This document shows, one piece after another, positions 19,408 through 28,028 of a stretch of 64,000 nucleotides of DNA. The notes under the pieces are model-generated. The model was given only the letters and a program-made list of their open reading frames with translations. It was not told the DNA's origin and made no database searches. The first letter of the stretch is position 1, and every line of letters starts with the position of its first letter. The DNA is from Xylocopilactobacillus apis (GTDB lineage Bacteria; Bacillota; Bacilli; Lactobacillales; Lactobacillaceae), in contig NZ_AP026801.1 of assembly GCF_033095965.1 (NCBI RefSeq), forward strand, positions 744,001-808,000, in the 5' to 3' direction. A program made the translations under genes and the position numbers.

Positions 19408-20303
19408 TGGGATGGCGAACAGTTGTTATAACTAAGCACTCAAAAGCTTCTTATAAGATGGAACATTTGATTATTCAAACTGAAGATGATGTTGTAAAGA
19501 TACCGATGTCGGATATTCAAATTTTATTAATTGCAACAACTGAATCGGTTATAACATCTCATCTTGTAATGGAATTGGCAAAAAGAGATATAAAAATCAT
19601 CTTTACGGATAATAAGAAAATGCCTGTTGGAGAGTTTAATCCGTATTATAGTAATTTAAATCGAAATAGAAATATTTTAAAACAAATTTCCTGGGATTCA
19701 GATAAAAAATCGTTGTTGTGGCAGGCGATTATAAAAATAAAAATTACTAACCAAGCAAAGCTCTTAGCAAAGTATGACCGCGAAAAATATGATGGGAATC
19801 TGGCAAATATAGATTTAGAAGAATTAATTAACCAGATTGAAATTGGAGATGTTACCAATCGAGAAGCTGTCGCGGCCAGAATGTATTTTCAAAGATTGTT
19901 TGATACAAAGTTTAATCGAAGAAATGATGAAAATGAAATTAATGGTTATTTAAATTTTGGATATTCGATACTATTATCGTTAATAACTCAAGAAATTTGT
20001 TGTGCTGGATATTTAACTGAGTTAGGGGTTCATCATAATAGTATGGAAAATTTTTATAATCTTGCTTCAGATTTTATAGAACCTTTTCGAATTTTTGTTG
20101 ATGAAATTGCCTTTAATAAAACACCGGGATCAGAATTAGATATGTCTGATAAATTAGAATTAGTAGATCTTTTAAATCAAACAATTACAACGAACAATGG
20201 AGATGCGTTGTTATCAGGTGTTATCAAGACGTTTGTTAGAAGCTGTCTTAAATATTTATCAGAAGACGTTGAGAATATCCCTGAATTAGAGATAAAAGTA
20301 TGA
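19407..20303 (+). CDS. cas1: CRISPR integrase subunit Cas1 (type II)
   Basis: 298 aa. Begins MGWRTVVITKHSK, the standard start of II-A Cas1. Metal-site candidates Glu153 (NREAVAARMYF), His209/210 (LGVHHNSMENF) and Glu225 (SDFIEPFR) are present. With Cas2 it integrates new spacers at the leader end. Overlaps cas2 by 4 bp. The start region also carries the antisense tracrRNA promoter, so transcription of the two may interfere. Confidence 0.96.
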   Translation: MGWRTVVITKHSKASYKMEHLIIQTEDDVVKIPMSDIQILLIATTESVITSHLVMELAKRDIKIIFTDNKKMPVGEFNPYYSNLNRNRNILKQISWDSDKKSLLWQAIIKIKITNQAKLLAKYDREKYDGNLANIDLEELINQIEIGDVTNREAVAARMYFQRLFDTKFNRRNDENEINGYLNFGYSILLSLITQEICCAGYLTELGVHHNSMENFYNLASDFIEPFRIFVDEIAFNKTPGSELDMSDKLELVDLLNQTITTNNGDALLSGVIKTFVRSCLKYLSEDVENIPELEIKV

Positions 20304-20626
20304 GCTTAAGGTATCGTGTTATGAGATTATTAATTTTCTTTGATGTACCAACTTTGACTGCAGATGATCGAAGAAATTATCGTAAGTTGCATCAATCTTT
20401 AGTTAAGGAGGGCTTTTTAATGATTCAGGAATCAGTTTATTCTAGAGTTTTAATAAATAAACAATCTGCTGCTTTTTTAGAAGAAAGAATCCAAAGAGTT
20501 GCTCCAGTAAATGGAATTGTTCAATCAATGATTGTTACTGAAAAGCAATATTCTGAAATTAAATTTCTTGCAGGTAAAAAGATTGATGATGTTAGAAATT
20601 CTGATGAACGGATGATCGTAATATGA
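20300..20626 (+). CDS. cas2: CRISPR integrase subunit Cas2
   Basis: 108 aa. Ferredoxin-like fold start RLLIFFDVPTLTADDRRNYRK, with the conserved Asp after the first strand (FFDVPT). Family size. Overlaps cas1 and csn2 by 4 bp each, so the adaptation genes are translationally coupled. Confidence 0.95.
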   Translation: MSLRYRVMRLLIFFDVPTLTADDRRNYRKLHQSLVKEGFLMIQESVYSRVLINKQSAAFLEERIQRVAPVNGIVQSMIVTEKQYSEIKFLAGKKIDDVRNSDERMIVI

Positions 20627-21300
20627 CTAAATCTCTGACAATTTTTCCTTTTGATCCGATTAGTTTAAAAAATGGCTATAATTCAATAAATATTCAAAAT
20701 ATACCTTTGTTTTGGAAGATAATAAATAGTTTAAAAGAAGAAGATAAGGATGTTTTAGTATTTAGCGAAAATAACAAAATTTTAGATTTTTCTAAGTATA
20801 TAGTTTATTTAGGAGATATTGGAAGTTGTCCAAGTCCAAAACAAGTTTTTTATAAACAAATCTTAAAAAAATTAAATAGTTTTATTTCTGATGAAAGTAA
20901 ACATAATATTTATCTTTTAGATCGTGAGATCAGAAATATTCTTTCAAAAGAAGTTTTTAATTTAGGATTGCCCTTAGAAGTAAGTCAGGAATGGTCTTTT
21001 GATGATATAATTAAAATGTTGGATTTAAGTTATAGTTTTCATCAGAATACAAATCCAATAGATTTACTTAACGAGTTTGTGGATTTATCTTTTTATCTTG
21101 GTGATATTAGAATTTTAATTTTTACCAACCTTAGCTATTATTTTTCTAAGGAAGAATTTGAAAAAGTTGTCTATGAGCTTGAGAGTAAAGAAGTTTTAGT
21201 TTTGTCGTTAAATTTGTCAATTGAGGGCATAAGTAAAAATGAAGCGGATAAACATGGTTGTTTTATTGATAGTGATTTCACTATGTTCACTAACTGGTAA
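20623..21300 (+). CDS. csn2: CRISPR adaptation protein Csn2 (type II-A)
   Basis: 225 aa, standard length for the short Csn2 group. Csn2 forms a tetrameric DNA-end-binding ring needed for spacer acquisition. Recognised by position after cas2 and by the N-terminal pattern LTIFPFDPISLKNG. Its presence defines subtype II-A. The stop lies only 16 bp before the first repeat, so the array leader must be inside its 3' coding sequence. Confidence 0.9.
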   Translation: MTKSLTIFPFDPISLKNGYNSINIQNIPLFWKIINSLKEEDKDVLVFSENNKILDFSKYIVYLGDIGSCPSPKQVFYKQILKKLNSFISDESKHNIYLLDREIRNILSKEVFNLGLPLEVSQEWSFDDIIKMLDLSYSFHQNTNPIDLLNEFVDLSFYLGDIRILIFTNLSYYFSKEEFEKVVYELESKEVLVLSLNLSIEGISKNEADKHGCFIDSDFTMFTNW

Positions 21301-21316
21301 TTCGAACGCATGTTCC
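21258..21316 (+). promoter_or_regulatory. CRISPR leader / candidate pre-crRNA promoter inside csn2
   Basis: TTGTTT (21258-21263), 18-bp spacer, TATGTT (21282-21287) would start transcription just before the first repeat. The match is modest. The array is oriented with its intact repeats here and its degenerate repeat at the far end, so this is the leader side. Confidence 0.4.
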
Positions 21317-22541
21317 GCTTCAGAACTATGTCAGTTCAATGAGGGTTAGACCTCTATTTTTAATAAATAGTTTTGATTTTTTGCTTCAGAACTATGTCAG
21401 TTCAATGAGGGTTAGACCGCCCGTTTAATCTTTATAATTGAATTAAGAGCTTCAGAACTATGTCAGTTCAATGAGGGTTAGACCTAGGTTTCGAGCCTTG
21501 CCGAGCACATTTAAGCTTCAGAACTATGTCAGTTCAATGAGGGTTAGACCACGATTTCGACGATTTGAAGTGTTTAATCTGCTTCAGAACTATGTCAGTT
21601 CAATGAGGGTTAGACCTTGAAGTTTACTCTCACCTACTGAAGAAGAGCTTCAGAACTATGTCAGTTCAATGAGGGTTAGACCTGGCGATCATACCACAAA
21701 TGATGTTATCAAGCTTCAGAACTATGTCAGTTCAATGAGGGTTAGACCAAAATCAGGATCGCTATCACGTGCTACAAGAGCTTCAGAACTATGTCAGTTC
21801 AATGAGGGTTAGACCATTGATCCGGACTATTATCAAGATAAAAACGCTTCAGAACTATGTCAGTTCAATGAGGGTTAGACCGCAGACGTACCAGATCGAT
21901 TTAATCGATGTGCTTCAGAACTATGTCAGTTCAATGAGGGTTAGACCTGGTGGTTCGTCAGAGCGCTTTTGCACTAAGCTTCAGAACTATGTCAGTTCAA
22001 TGAGGGTTAGACCTGTCATACTTTAAACGATAGCCAACATCACGCTTCAGAACTATGTCAGTTCAATGAGGGTTAGACCAGATTACTTTGCAAATTATGC
22101 TCAACAAACGCTTCAGAACTATGTCAGTTCAATGAGGGTTAGACCTACTAAGCTGAAACATTTTCTGCTCTAAAAGCTTCAGAACTATGTCAGTTCAATG
22201 AGGGTTAGACCTATTTTACACAGACACAGTACAAAATTATGGCTTCAGAACTATGTCAGTTCAATGAGGGTTAGACCGGCGGATATCTTGGATCAAGCTC
22301 CACAGATGCTTCAGAACTATGTCAGTTCAATGAGGGTTAGACCCTTGTAGCGCCTGTCCGTGTGAAGCCATTAGCTTCAGAACTATGTCAGTTCAATGAG
22401 GGTTAGACCTCTCGATCTCTAAGTTCTACCGAGCCTAAGGCTTCAGAACTATGTCAGTTCAATGAGGGTTAGACCGCCATTGCGTACCCGTTTTTAACTT
22501 CTGGTGCTTCAGAACTATGTCAGTTTAATAAGAGTCTAGTT
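21317..22541 (+). CRISPR. Type II-A CRISPR array, 19 repeats and 18 spacers
   Basis: 36-nt repeats beginning GCTTCAGAACTATG and ending GGGTTAGACC occur every 66 bp from 21317 to 22506. Spacers are 30 nt, except the seventh (21749-21779), which is 31 nt. I saw no differences among repeats 1-18. The last repeat (22506-22541) is degenerate in its 3' half, marking the old end of the array. The direction spacer-GCTTCAGA matches transcription from the csn2 side and pairing with the tracrRNA at 19267-19372. By eye none of the spacers matches a gene in this window. Confidence 0.98.
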
Positions 22542-22646
22542 CCATTCAAACATGTAAAGTAATTAAAAAAATTGATCCTCTAATTTATGACAATACTTAT
22601 ATGTTTTCTATTTAAATTGTTTGTAGATGTTCAAATTCCAAAACCA

Positions 22647-22687
22647 AAAAATCTCTCCAGTTATACACAAAAACTGAAGAGATTTTT
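22647..22687. terminator. Bidirectional terminator after the CRISPR array
   Basis: AAAAATCTCTCCAGTT (22647-22662) pairs with AACTGAAGAGATTTTT (22672-22687) with one mismatch. A- and T-rich arms allow use by pre-crRNA transcripts and by the short minus-strand ORF at 22728-22814. The rest of 22542-22727 holds nothing else I recognise. Confidence 0.8.
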
Positions 22688-22727
22688 AATTTAAAGAAAT
22701 TATCTTTATAATGAAATTAGGAATTAT

Positions 22728-22814
22728 TTATTCTTTGCCCGCTTTTTTCAGCGAGAAGAAAATGAACCCTAGAGCGCCACAAGAAATTATACTTAAAATT
22801 ATCATTGAATTCAC
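22728..22814 (-). CDS. Candidate 28-aa membrane peptide
   Basis: GTG start at 22814 (or ATG at 22805). The peptide is a single hydrophobic helix (MIILSIISCGALGFIFF) followed by a basic tail (SLKKAGKE). Transcription would run into the terminator at 22647-22687, giving a short monocistronic mRNA. Size, one helix and charged C-terminus resemble type I toxins, but no antitoxin RNA or family match can be shown. RBS weak. Confidence 0.3.
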   Translation of the reverse strand: MNSMIILSIISCGALGFIFFSLKKAGKE

Positions 22815-22880
22815 TACTTAACCCGCTTTCTTATTGTTTAGATCAGTGTAACAAAAATAAAGGTAAAATTAACTAAAAAT

Positions 22881-23054
22881 ATGAAACAAAATAAAAATTT
22901 AATCTATATTTTAAGAATAATTGTGACGGCGGTTATCATTTGTATTTTGTTTTGGGTTGCGCTTACTGGGAGTGAGCAGCTGTTACAAGGATTAATTGGA
23001 ATTTTAATCATCTCGTTCATTGTGAATTTGTTAAATCAATTGCATTTTAATTAG
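22881..23054 (+). CDS. Small two-helix membrane protein
   Basis: 57 codons, ATG 22881 to TAG 23052-23054. A basic start (MKQNKNLIYILR) is followed by two hydrophobic segments (VTAVIICILFWVAL and GLIGILIISFIVNLL). AAAGGTAAAATTAACTAAAAAT upstream gives a distant RBS. Small proteins of this kind are common orphan genes in lactobacilli; no function is known to me. Confidence 0.5.
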   Translation: MKQNKNLIYILRIIVTAVIICILFWVALTGSEQLLQGLIGILIISFIVNLLNQLHFN

Positions 23055-23159
23055 CAAAAGATGAGGGTATAATCTTTTTTCCAGATAAATGTTCAAAGAA
23101 AAAGCAAAATTTTCTGATACATTTATTAATTGATTAACGTTATAAAAGGAGATATACCA

Positions 23160-23657
23160 ATGTCTAGTAACGACAAGAATTCAATAGCTTCAGGTTTTCG
23201 CCGTTTTCTTTTACGAGATAATGTGATTGGAATGGCAATCGGCTTAGTAGTAGGATCAGCTTTTTCAAATATTATTCGTTCTTTTGTCAGTAATTTAATT
23301 AACCCATTTGTAAGCATTATCTTAAATCGTGTTAACTTTGCCCAAAAAGTACTACAGGTTGGTGAAGGTCCAAATGCAATTTATGTTCGTTGGGGTCAAT
23401 TCATAAGTGACTTACTTAATTTTTTAATTTTGGCTTTCATCGTTTATATGATTATTTGGTGGTTAAATAAAACCATTGCTAAAAATCCAGAAGATCGTTT
23501 TGGGTATAATGCTGAGTTGGATGAGCTAAAAGAAATTCGAAAAATTATGGCATATCAAACCTTACAGCAAGATAAAGAACGGAAACAACAGAAAGAATAC
23601 AATTACAGGAATGGATCTGCTAATGAGCCAAGAAATAATGAACATTATCGAAGATAA
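23160..23657 (+). CDS. mscL: Large-conductance mechanosensitive channel MscL
   Basis: 165 aa from ATG 23160, chosen because AAAGGAG lies 8 nt upstream; an upstream TTG at 23130 has no RBS. Opens under membrane tension in hypo-osmotic shock. N-terminal amphipathic stretch, TM1 with DNVIGMAIGLVVGSAFSNII (pore-lining Gly/Ala pattern), periplasmic loop, TM2 (LLNFLILAFIVYMIIWWL). The charged C-terminal tail (KERKQQKEYNYRN) is longer than in E. coli MscL (136 aa). Alone between the CRISPR locus and an acyltransferase. Confidence 0.88.
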   Translation: MSSNDKNSIASGFRRFLLRDNVIGMAIGLVVGSAFSNIIRSFVSNLINPFVSIILNRVNFAQKVLQVGEGPNAIYVRWGQFISDLLNFLILAFIVYMIIWWLNKTIAKNPEDRFGYNAELDELKEIRKIMAYQTLQQDKERKQQKEYNYRNGSANEPRNNEHYRR

Positions 23658-23686
23658 TTTTTTTGTTTTAAAAAAAGTACAAAGTA

Positions 23687-24859
23687 TTGTTTAATAATAA
23701 TATGGAAATTTCACGAAGAACAAGATCGCACGTAGATTATAGTCATTATCGTCAGTCAAATTTTGAAGTGCTGCGTATATTAAGTATGTACGCAATCATT
23801 ATTCACCATTTAATTGCCCACAGCGGCTTCACGTGGAGTCAATTTAAAGTTACGCCAATTAAAATCTGGCTGATGTCAATACTCCCTTTGGGAAAAGTTG
23901 GTGTTGGAACTTTTATCCTGATTACGGGATATTTTACTTTTCGGCATCCTCCCAAGTTAAAAACGTTGTTGCGCATTGTAACTACTACCAGCTTTTATTC
24001 AATCCTGATTTATATTTTGGCTAATTTAACCATTCCAGGCACAAGGGTTACACCGCAAACTTTTTTTCAGAGCGTATTTCCAATTATTTCTAATTTTTAT
24101 TGGTTTGCGACTGCTTACTTTTTCATGTATATTTTGATGCCTTATCTTAATACTCTTGCAGAAAAAATGGCTTTAAAACAATACATTATTTTGTTGGCAG
24201 TATTAATTTTTGTAATTTGCGGACCGGCTTATTTAATGTATTATGGGATCCCCGTTTATGGTTACACAGATGTTGCAGTTATGGTTCTTTTATGGTTTAC
24301 GGGAGCATTTCTTCGCAAGTATGAGCAATACATTAATATCAGAAGCTGGCTTCTGCTTATTTTCTTACTAGTTCTAATTGCAGGTAATTTTTTATTTCAC
24401 TTTTGGGGTTTTAATATTGGAATTGAACACCCTAAGGTTTATACATATACAATGAATATCGGAATGTATAACTATAGTTTCTATAGTTATGTTGTGGCAA
24501 TTGTGGTTTTTCTTTTATTTAGAAACATGCGGTTGAAGCCTAATTTTCTTGTCAATTACGCAGCCAGCGGCGTTTTTGCTGTTTATTTAATTCACGATAA
24601 TCCATATATTTCTGGCTTAATTTTTAGAAATTTTATTCATTTTACCAAGGTAAAAGAATTACCGATGGTAATGCAACAGACTTTTACAATTCCAGCGGTG
24701 ATACTTTTTGTTTGTCTTTTGATAGAGTATTCAAGAACAATTATGTTTGGTAAATTTCAGAATTATTATATTAATTTTCTTGCAAAAATAATTGGTAAAC
24801 TTGATCTAATTTTTACTAAGATTTTAGCGCGTGTTTTTAAAAGAAGAAAAACTGATTGA
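23687..24859 (+). CDS. Acyltransferase family 3 integral membrane protein
   Basis: About 385-390 aa; start at TTG 23687 or ATG 23702, neither with a strong RBS. About ten hydrophobic helices. The family-3 acyltransferase start is visible: RQSNFEVLRILSMYAIIIHHL, with the conserved Arg and HH pair, and later VYLIHDNPYISG. Such enzymes O-acetylate surface polysaccharide or teichoic acid. It ends with a basic tail KRRKTD. No glycan cluster surrounds it. Confidence 0.82.
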   Translation: MFNNNMEISRRTRSHVDYSHYRQSNFEVLRILSMYAIIIHHLIAHSGFTWSQFKVTPIKIWLMSILPLGKVGVGTFILITGYFTFRHPPKLKTLLRIVTTTSFYSILIYILANLTIPGTRVTPQTFFQSVFPIISNFYWFATAYFFMYILMPYLNTLAEKMALKQYIILLAVLIFVICGPAYLMYYGIPVYGYTDVAVMVLLWFTGAFLRKYEQYINIRSWLLLIFLLVLIAGNFLFHFWGFNIGIEHPKVYTYTMNIGMYNYSFYSYVVAIVVFLLFRNMRLKPNFLVNYAASGVFAVYLIHDNPYISGLIFRNFIHFTKVKELPMVMQQTFTIPAVILFVCLLIEYSRTIMFGKFQNYYINFLAKIIGKLDLIFTKILARVFKRRKTD

Positions 24860-24877
24860 AAATAAAAAGGAGTTTAT

Positions 24878-25546
24878 ATGAAAAGGCAAGAACAAATCCG
24901 TAAAGATCTTATTGAAGTTTTTAATCGTCGTTATGCAACGAAAAAGTTTGATCAGACTAAAAAAATATCTAATGAAGACTGGCAAATTATTATGGAAGCA
25001 GCCAGATTATCTCCTAGTTCTTTTGGCTATGAGCCATGGAAGTTTTTATTGATCGAAAATCAGCAAATAAAAGAAGACTTGAAGGATTTGGCTTGGGGAG
25101 CAGTAAATAGTCTGAATGGTGCGAGTCACTTTATTATTTGTTTAGCTCGTAATGATGTCACTGCTGATAGTAAATACGCCAAATATATGGTTGAAGAGGT
25201 TTTTCATAATCAATATGAAGAGCATTCTCCGCGGACTGATGCTTTTCGAAATTTTCAAGCAAATGATTTTCAGCTTAATGATTCAAAATCTTTATTTGAA
25301 TGGGCATGTAAGCAGACATATATTGCATTGGGTAATATGTTAACCACTGCTGCATGGCTTGGGATTGATAGTTGTCCAATCGAAGGATTTAATCGTGAAA
25401 AGGTTAGTAGTTATTTAATTGATCATAATTTAATGGATCCAGAGCATTATGGACTTTCTCATATGGCAGGATTTGGTTATCGAGATCAGCAAATCACTCC
25501 AAAGACACGTCAACCGTTAGATAAAATTTATGAAGTTATAAAATAA
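24878..25546 (+). CDS. Nitroreductase family FMN oxidoreductase
   Basis: 222 aa. FMN/NAD(P)H oxidoreductase fold: FNRRYATKKFDQTKKI, AARLSPSSFGYEPWKFLLIEN near 45, GNMLTTAAWLGIDSCPIEGF near 155 and GFGYRDQ near the end. Closest in pattern to NfsB/YfkO-type proteins that reduce quinones and nitro compounds. RBS AAAAGGAG. Physiological substrate unknown. 18 bp upstream of the acyltransferase-domain gene. Confidence 0.9.
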   Translation: MKRQEQIRKDLIEVFNRRYATKKFDQTKKISNEDWQIIMEAARLSPSSFGYEPWKFLLIENQQIKEDLKDLAWGAVNSLNGASHFIICLARNDVTADSKYAKYMVEEVFHNQYEEHSPRTDAFRNFQANDFQLNDSKSLFEWACKQTYIALGNMLTTAAWLGIDSCPIEGFNREKVSSYLIDHNLMDPEHYGLSHMAGFGYRDQQITPKTRQPLDKIYEVIK

Positions 25547-25564
25547 AAGCAGAGTCCACTTTTA

Positions 25565-26371
25565 ATGAGTTTAAAAAAGAATCTTAAATTAATAGAAATG
25601 CCTTCAAGAATTAGTTTCGCAATTCTTGATTTTTGTTATTCTGACCAAAATTTTGAAGATGATCGAACCCTTTTTTATTTTAACGAAGAAAAGTTATTTC
25701 ATAAAATTTCCCAAACTGGCAATCCAAACTTATACATGTTGGTTTTTCTTTGCAGAATAATGGACCAAACTGAACAAATATACAAAAAGCAGTGGATATC
25801 AGACAAAATATTTGTTGATTCAATGAAAGATTTAACAATTTGGGCCGAAAGTTATTTTGAGAGAACTCAAACATATGGAGTTGATCAGTGGCATTGGTTA
25901 GCTTTGACGATGAAAGGTAAAGTTTTTCGTTTAGGAAGGTTACAGTTTGAGCCCAAATTACTTACTGAGGCGATTACTAAGGGTAATGATCATTTTTCAA
26001 TTGGGACTAAATATTTAAAAATTCATATTCCTGCTGGCAATCATTTATCTAATGGATTAGTTTCTGATTCGCTAAAGCAAGCATCAGAACATTGGCTGGA
26101 TTATCAAATAGGGATTTGTGAATCTTGGTTATTAGCTCCCGCATTAATCAAAATTTTATCTTCAAATAGTAATATTTTGCAATTTCAAAGACGTTTTATT
26201 TTGCTTAATACTGATTTACACAACAAGCAGGCGGAAGAGAGAATTTTTAATTTTGTTCAGGATATAAAACATTATCCAGCTCAAACATCTTTACAAAAAA
26301 AGGCGCAATCTTTTCTTCTTTCTGGAAAAAAGATTGGCACCGCTAAAGGATATTTATTCTTAAAGTCATAA
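25565..26371 (+). CDS. Acyltransferase domain-containing protein (DUF5596-like, GNAT-related)
   Basis: 268 aa, soluble. Recognised from the C-terminal pattern LKIHIPAGNHLSNGLV followed by CESWLLAPALIKILSSNSNI, typical of a Firmicutes family annotated as acyltransferase (DUF5596). The N-terminal half is a poorly conserved helical domain. No acyl-CoA-binding motif can be assigned by eye and the acceptor is unknown. 18 bp after the nitroreductase, probably co-transcribed, and ends at a strong terminator. Confidence 0.65.
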   Translation: MSLKKNLKLIEMPSRISFAILDFCYSDQNFEDDRTLFYFNEEKLFHKISQTGNPNLYMLVFLCRIMDQTEQIYKKQWISDKIFVDSMKDLTIWAESYFERTQTYGVDQWHWLALTMKGKVFRLGRLQFEPKLLTEAITKGNDHFSIGTKYLKIHIPAGNHLSNGLVSDSLKQASEHWLDYQIGICESWLLAPALIKILSSNSNILQFQRRFILLNTDLHNKQAEERIFNFVQDIKHYPAQTSLQKKAQSFLLSGKKIGTAKGYLFLKS

Positions 26372-26402
26372 AAAGGAGTTGCGTTTTTTACAACTCCTTT
26401 TT
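26371..26402. terminator. Bidirectional terminator
   Basis: AAAAGGAGTTG (26371-26381) pairs perfectly with CAACTCCTTTT (26391-26401). It separates the convergent DUF5596-like gene and the minus-strand membrane protein at 26401. Confidence 0.88.
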
Positions 26403-26889
26403 ATTTGGCATCAGTTTGTTTAACGTTGTTAACAAAAGTATCCCAGCCAACTGACAAATAATCGATTTGACTTTTATTTTGATCAGGCATATTAACTACT
26501 GCACTTATTAAATCAACTGAAGAACCCTTAGTTTTGTTATTAATCTTACCCTGAATTTCCCAACCGTTGGTACGAGCTTTTTTATTTTTCTTGACATAAT
26601 AAGGTCCAGAGGTTTTTACTGCGGTAATTTGAATGTCTGATTTTTTAATCTTTTGCTTCTTCTCTTTAGATAAATAATTGTATATTGCTGTTTCTGCTAC
26701 TTCTTTGGCTTTTGACTTCTTAGTGACAGGTGTTACTTTTTTTACTGTTTTTGTACTTGAATCTTTAACATTAGCGGTCTTATTTGATATTAAAGTACTG
26801 CTAAAATATCCACCTACGATAACGATGATAAGTATAATAATCCAAAACCACCAAGTTTTGTAAAAAGGCTTTTTATTTGTTTGATCCAT
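26401..26889 (-). CDS. Membrane-anchored extracytoplasmic protein, unknown
   Basis: 162 aa. A short cytoplasmic start with KPFYKTWWFW leads into one membrane helix (about residues 14-33), then a Lys/Thr/Val-rich linker and a small outside domain. The KTWWFWIIILI start is common in Firmicute surface proteins with DUF4352- or DUF5067-like domains. No lipobox. I do not recognise the outside domain. Preceded by a good RBS; probably separate from the next gene, 64 bp upstream. Confidence 0.6.
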   Translation of the reverse strand: MDQTNKKPFYKTWWFWIIILIIVIVGGYFSSTLISNKTANVKDSSTKTVKKVTPVTKKSKAKEVAETAIYNYLSKEKKQKIKKSDIQITAVKTSGPYYVKKNKKARTNGWEIQGKINNKTKGSSVDLISAVVNMPDQNKSQIDYLSVGWDTFVNNVKQTDAK

Positions 26890-26953
26890 TATTTAATTAA
26901 TTCACTCCTAATCAATAAAATCTCTTTAACCATTATAAACGAAAGATAAAGAA

Positions 26954-27676
26954 TTATTTTTTGTTTTTAACATCATTAATAACTTTTTGAACTTCATTTT
27001 GCTGTAATTCATTAGTTATTTTATTTATTAATTTCTGATCCATTTGAGGTGTCATCTGAGGATTTTTAAGATGTGCTTCTTTAACTTTCTGACCAATAGC
27101 ATTTTTCATGTAAGATTTTTGTTCTGCTGTTGGTTTACTGAGCTTTTTAAGTTTTTTTCCGAGCAACTGGCTTTGCTTGACGGTCAGGACAGTCCAATTT
27201 TTAGGAATCTTAAAAGTATTATTTTGTTCGATAAATTCGTGATCATTGTTGTTGTTAAAAAAAGATTTTGTGAAATTATTTGAATAACCCCAATATGTTT
27301 CTCTTTTTACTAGAATAGCTCCATTATTATTAGTAAATTGAACGCTATTGTTTACATGATACCTAAGATCGGTATTATTGTTTTTACCTTTAGGTTGATC
27401 TTTATAAAGATAAATTGACAGATCTTTATTTAAAGTTTGGTAAACTAGTAACGGAAACTGTTTTCTTGAAGAAACACTATAAATTTGTTTGGTTTCTAGA
27501 TCATTTTGTTTAGTCATTCCAAAATGAAAAAGTGTATTCACTGCAAATAAAACAATTGAGATGAACGTAATTAAACCAGTTAATGTAATTAATCCGATTT
27601 TTATTTTTTTTTGTTTGATTAAAATCAAAGACAAAAAAAGACATAGTATGCTGATGACAGCAATCCAAATGACCAT
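26954..27676 (-). CDS. DUF4811 family membrane protein
   Basis: 240 aa. Two N-terminal membrane helices (about residues 2-22 and 27-50), then the DUF4811 pattern: TKQIYSVSSRKQFPLLVYQ, a YLYKD strand, KRETYWGYSNNFTKSFF and a helical Lys-rich C-terminus. Restricted to lactobacilli and relatives; function not known. The tail QEVQKVINDVKNKK is coiled-coil-like. Confidence 0.8.
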   Translation of the reverse strand: MVIWIAVISILCLFLSLILIKQKKIKIGLITLTGLITFISIVLFAVNTLFHFGMTKQNDLETKQIYSVSSRKQFPLLVYQTLNKDLSIYLYKDQPKGKNNNTDLRYHVNNSVQFTNNNGAILVKRETYWGYSNNFTKSFFNNNNDHEFIEQNNTFKIPKNWTVLTVKQSQLLGKKLKKLSKPTAEQKSYMKNAIGQKVKEAHLKNPQMTPQMDQKLINKITNELQQNEVQKVINDVKNKK

Positions 27677-27709
27677 TTGTTGTTACTCCTGTTAATTGTA
27701 TTTAAAAAA

Positions 27710-27925
27710 TTATTCTTTAGCTTTGTTTTTGAATAATGCGTTTTGTAAATGATTTTCGCTATCGTTTATAAGAACTGAATCATCATTAGAAGATGAAAAG
27801 CAAATTCTAAAACATTTATCGCTTAATTCATTTTTTTCTCTAAAAATTCTGGTGACTTTGTCTAAATTAATCCAGACTTCAAACTCTTTTTCACCTTTTA
27901 TTTCTTTTAATAAAATAAAGCTCAC
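27710..27925 (-). CDS. Small soluble protein, unknown
   Basis: 71 aa from a GTG at 27925, preferred to an ATG 21 bp upstream because a GGTGGG RBS precedes it. The N-terminus VSFILLKEIKGEKEFEVW with INLDKVTRIF resembles short bacterial proteins of the form residue-gives-W-I-N-x-D-x-V, for instance FlbD-like single-domain proteins, but the match is weak. 33 bp upstream of the DUF4811 gene on the same strand and probably transcribed with it. Confidence 0.5.
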   Translation of the reverse strand: MSFILLKEIKGEKEFEVWINLDKVTRIFREKNELSDKCFRICFSSSNDDSVLINDSENHLQNALFKNKAKE

Positions 27926-28028
27926 TTTTAAGACCCACCATTTCAAATAATAAGATTATACATCAGATTACTTTCTTTTTTGGTATAAAATGATTTGTAT
28001 TCAAATAATAAAGAGGTCCAAAAAATTA

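Noticed and set aside
21277-21300. Possible ancestral repeat before the array (TTCACTATGTTCACTAACTG)
   Set aside because: Only the ACTATGT core is shared with the repeat and it lies inside csn2 codons; chance similarity is more likely.
21769-22026. 85-codon open frame across the CRISPR array with a repeating LQNYVSSMRVRP peptide
   Set aside because: It is a translation of repeats and spacers; the periodicity is that of the array, with no RBS.
27990-28028. Upstream ATG of the ThrE-like gene
   Set aside because: It overlaps the likely -10 box (TATAAA at 27983) and lacks an RBS.
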